From Larix sibirica (lineage: Eukaryota > Streptophyta > Pinopsida > Pinales > Pinaceae): DNA of 21,728 nucleotides. This document shows, one piece after another, positions 18,983 through 21,728 of this stretch (position 1 is its first letter; each line of letters starts with the position of its first letter). The position numbers and the translations under genes were made by a program. The stretch covers positions 10,490-32,217 of the forward strand of contig NWUY0300008303.1 of assembly GCA_004151065.3 (NCBI GenBank), in the 5' to 3' direction. The notes under the pieces were generated by a model, which was not told the origin of the DNA, made no database searches, and saw only the letters and a list, made by a program, of their open reading frames with translations.

Positions 18983-19384
18983 TGTTAGGAGAAGAAGTCA
19001 ATATCTCTATCTATGACATTTTCCTATAGAGTGGTACAACACTATTTTATCATGCAACTTGTATGCATTGGGCACTTATGAGGATCATATGGGGGGTTAA
19101 GGACCCCCTCAGGGGGTGCAAAGGAAAATCCCATGAGATGGAAATTTATAGACCCTTCTAAAGTATTTCAGGTTCCTTTTAGAACCCTCATATGCATTGT
19201 ATAAAATGGAAGTGACCCCTAGAAGTGTATCACAAGAAAATAAAATATTGTAAGTTTTTCTTAAGTAATAATAAAGATAAAAATTTCCATTGCACTGTGG
19301 TTTTACCTACTCACATCATGGTTTCCACGTAAATATAATGTTCTCTTGTTTATTTTTTTCTTCTATTTTTATATTTTTCTAACA
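18983..19384 (+). repeat. 3' LTR of copia copy B
   Basis: 402 bp from TGTTAG to CTAACA, with a TATA box TATAAAAT at 19200-19207 and an AATAAA near 19268. Aligned by eye with the 5' LTR it is about three-quarters identical, with several indels. Confidence 0.92.
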
Positions 19385-19389
19385 CCATA
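19385..19389. repeat. Right target-site duplication of copia copy B
   Basis: CCATA directly after the 3' LTR, against CCATG at the left end. Confidence 0.7.
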
Positions 19390-20279
19390 GTTAGGCCCTG
19401 ACATCCACCCTTGGTGTGAAAAACCTCATAGTGGTAGTCATAACAGACTCACTATAGTGAACCTTACTAGATAAAATATGAAACCCTTACAATTCGAAGT
19501 AACCAAGGCATCCACCAAAAAATAAATACAAAATTATAGAGAAAACCCTTAATGTAGGCTAACACCATCAATTATTCTTTATGTAAGGAATCACGCCACA
19601 AGCCATGCTTGTTACAATATAATCCTCGACACATCCTCCAAACAATTATACTCATTTCTATATATATACTCTCATGACTATTCCTGGGGTTCTATGACAA
19701 CTACCCCTCAATATTATATCTACTCCCCAACTACCTAGTGGGGCTTATTCCATTGCTATGATGTGGTGTGCCTATGTCCGAAACAAAGGCTAGAGACACC
19801 ATGAACCTAGGGGTAAAGGTTGATTCAAGGTAATGCACAGCATATTAATGGTATCTAAGGCTAGGACAACATGCCAAAAGGAAATATATTAAAAAATTCA
19901 ACCTATGAAAAGGTACTGCAAACACATCATTTCCTAAAGCACGTGCTATGTAAGATAAATATGTTGTACTTGTAAACAATGAATTTTTATGAATAAAAAA
20001 TACGATAATTGATCCTTCCAGTATTGTTGTAATGGTTGAGTAAAAATGTTTATCTCATGTGATTGATAGTAGTTGTTGGATTGTAATGCTATTGAAAACA
20101 TGAAAGTAAGTGTTCAATTGTAACCACTTATGAGTGCTCAATTATTATTGTTATCATCCCATTTTCCTTTCACTAATCTTTCATATGAGGATGTCTTATT
20201 AATTCGATTATGTCTATGTTGATTTGTGTGGTTAGATAGTGAGAATTAACAACACAACCACATAAACCATAAGAGGCAC
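19390..20279. other. Non-coding stretch, nothing recognised
   Basis: No frame with family resemblance and no LTR pair. A TGGTATCTAAGGC at 19849-19861 weakly resembles a primer-binding site but has no LTR end beside it. Confidence 0.5.
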
Positions 20280-20609
20280 ATGCTTCCATCTGTAGCCATC
20301 AAAACATATCCCATGGTTGTCCCCTACATCCATCACTAACTAGTAAAAATCAGATTCATGGCTCCCCCCGCTTCAGCCATCAATCACTAATACAAATTAT
20401 ATTTTATGGTTTTCATTTACAGCCATCTAAACACATCACAAATAAGATCTTGTTTACAATTCAGAAAGGATGGATTCCATTTACAACCATCTAAACACAT
20501 TACAAATCCGAAATGATGGCTGGCCTCTACAACCATCTAACCATGAGAGAAATCAGAAATCATGGATGCCATCTACAACCATCTATCCATGAGATAACAT
20601 AGAAGTTAG
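20280..20609. repeat. Minisatellite, about seven units of about 46 bp
   Basis: Units start with ATGG or ATGC at 20280, 20313, 20358, 20406, 20470, 20516 and 20562. Each carries a core like ATGGATTCCATTTACAACC followed by ATCTAAACACAT. Unit lengths are about 33, 45, 48, 64, 46, 46 and 48 bp. The three rightmost units are the most alike, and similarity falls to the left. Confidence 0.75.
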
Positions 20610-20634
20610 AGAAGATAGAGAAGATAGAGAAGGT
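20608..20634. repeat. Three copies of a 9-mer, AGAGAAGAT
   Basis: AGAGAAGAT repeats twice perfectly and a third time as AGAGAAGGT. It directly follows the 46-bp minisatellite. Confidence 0.85.
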
Positions 20635-20667
20635 TCATTATAAGTTGGGTTTTACAATGCACGAAAA

Positions 20668-20840
20668 CCACCCATCCTACATTCAACTAGTAACATAATA
20701 ATCCATATAACATAGATAAGCATGAGGACCATCCATATTGCATTCAACTACTAACATAACATCCATAAACATAAACATAGATCAAGTTATCCTCCATGGT
20801 ACATATGCATAATAAAATACAATGAATAAGCATATAACCA
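20668..20840. repeat. Tandem repeat, 2.7 units of about 61 bp
   Basis: Units begin CCACCCATCC (20668), CCATCCATAT (20729) and CCTCCATGGT (20791). The first two share CATTCAACTA, TAACATAA and CATAGAT blocks; the third is partial and more diverged. Confidence 0.65.
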
Positions 20841-21060
20841 AATACTTATCTCAAGATGCATTATTGGCTTCAATAGGACCACGTTCCTCCCAGCCATAGA
20901 CATGCCATGCTCATGCATCTCTCAGTGTGACAGTCACCCTCGAGCCGAGGACATGGTTCCACAAGTAGTGGTACTCTCAACCAGAGTATCCGTAGTTCAC
21001 TCCCTCACCACTCACTTTCTCTTCCATCTACACTACCCGGCGAGTTGTGACTACCCACGC

Positions 21061-21231
21061 TCACCACAACCCTTCATATATCACCACCCTCACCCAATTT
21101 CTTTATGACATAGACTAGGAAAGTAATGGTCCTTGAGGGAACGAAGGTAAACAACCATAAACTCCCTGGTAACATAACTCTTATACACATAACACACGTC
21201 ACAATGAGCACCTTCCAACCCACTCACTAGC
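21061..21231. repeat. 171-bp direct repeat, left copy
   Basis: Aligns over its full length with 21558-21728 at an offset of 497 bp, roughly 70-75% identical by eye. Shared blocks include ATATCACCACCCTCACCC, AGGTAAACAACCA and GTCACAATGAGC. No coding content. Confidence 0.8.
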
Positions 21232-21557
21232 TAGCACAACAAGGAGATATCTCATGTATAAATAAATATCAAGGAGGGAAATTCGAATCAAAGGAGACCA
21301 ACTCAAATTGGTTAAGGTGTGGTTATAACTCAAATTGGTGTAGTGGTGGCTTATTTTATGAGATTTCCTTTCTTGGATTAGCACCATGAGGATGAGTTAC
21401 CAAAAAATGAGTGGAGGAAAAATAGCACAAGGAGGGCATATGAGGTGAAAGAGTCAATCCAATAGGGTCATAAAAATCCCAAAATCCCAAAATAGGGATT
21501 AATAGAGGAGTGGGGCGCACTTTTGGAGGTGGAGGAAAGAATCAAGGAGGTGGAAGC
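21232..21557. other. Spacer between the 171-bp repeats
   Basis: No gene seen. It holds two copies of AACTCAAATTGGT about 30 bp apart near 21300-21345 and a purine-rich GGAGG-containing part near 21520-21555. Confidence 0.5.
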
Positions 21558-21728
21558 NCACCATGACCCTTCAGATATCACCACCCTCACCCTATGTATT
21601 TACATGCTAGACTAGGGACAATTAAAGGCCCACAAAGAAGCAAAGGTAAACAACCAAAAAATCTATGGTGACATCACTCTCCATCACATAACATAAAAGT
21701 CACAATGAGCTCCACCCAACCAACTAGC
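21558..21728. repeat. 171-bp direct repeat, right copy, starting at an N
   Basis: Partner of 21061-21231. Its first base is the ambiguous N at 21558, and it runs to the window end, so the true right boundary is unknown. The period of 497 bp suggests a longer tandem array continuing outside the window. Confidence 0.8.

Larger units (their letters stand above)
14542..19384 (+). mobile_element. Ty1/copia LTR retrotransposon, copy B, structurally complete but dead
   Basis: A 4,843-bp element with two LTRs (14542-14960 and 18983-19384), primer-binding site, gag, protease, integrase, reverse transcriptase, RNase H and polypurine tract in copia order. The flanking 5-mers are CCATG on the left (14537-14541) and CCATA on the right (19385-19389), a target duplication with one change. 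Divergence between its LTRs shows an old insertion. All coding lesions described for copy A up to RNase H are shared at the equivalent positions, so they predate the duplication. Confidence 0.95.

Noticed and set aside
19445-19470. GACTCACTATAG, the core of a phage T7 promoter
   Set aside because: Only 12 bases match and the left part of the promoter is absent; in plant DNA without vector sequence this is chance. A shorter CTCACTATAG at 7914-7923 is likewise chance.
19849-19861. TGGTATCTAAGGC as a plus-strand primer-binding site
   Set aside because: No LTR end in the preceding bases, no TG...CA segment pairing with it and no coding domain after it.
21280-21345. SINE-like internal promoter boxes (TTCGAATC and CAAATTGGTTAAGG)
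   Set aside because: The box order is wrong for a tRNA-derived promoter on the plus strand, the minus strand lacks an A box, and there is no poly(A) tail or target duplication.

Overview
The window reads as gene-poor, repeat-dominated nuclear DNA of a land plant with a large genome. A gymnosperm such as a conifer is my guess; that is an inference from the density of old, heavily mutated LTR retrotransposons, not from a diagnostic marker. I found no intact host gene, rRNA, tRNA, CRISPR array or prokaryotic feature. Almost every open frame is short and is a fragment of a dead retroelement or noise.

Layout. (1) 1-3201: non-repetitive-looking DNA with a degenerate TGCAGCA repeat near the left edge and two minus-strand gene-like fragments (493-690 and 1299-1632) that I cannot assign. 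At its right edge is a minus-strand primer-binding site (3202-3213) and LTR (3215-3443), so this DNA may be the internal part of a minus-strand LTR element. (2) 3606-7702: a decayed plus-strand Ty1/copia element (5' LTR, primer-binding site, gag, protease, integrase, reverse transcriptase, part of RNase H) that stops at an ambiguous base followed by a TA microsatellite and a 147-bp fold-back. (3) 7874-9575: AT-rich DNA, a TATA-box segment and an unassigned protein-like fragment. (4) 9576-11635: a 5'-truncated Ty3/gypsy pol remnant of chromovirus type, then a long 3' spacer and a probable LTR start at 12722. (5) 14157-14379: a second minus-strand LTR of the family at 3215. (6) 14542-19384: a structurally complete but dead copia element with both LTRs, primer-binding site, polypurine tract and a near-perfect 5-bp target duplication. 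(7) 19385-21728: non-coding DNA with three adjacent families of tandem repeats and a 171-bp direct repeat.

The main observation is that 3411-7702 and 14347-18638 match at a constant offset of 10,936 bp; I noticed one substitution and no indel. The 5' and 3' LTRs of the complete element are only about three-quarters identical by eye. The insertion is therefore old, while the duplication is very recent or is an assembly artefact. Its left edge falls inside two homologous but diverged minus-strand LTRs and its right edge at an N. I see no coherent new biological system; the value of the window is in this duplication, the fold-back, the unassigned gene-like fragments and the repeat clusters.
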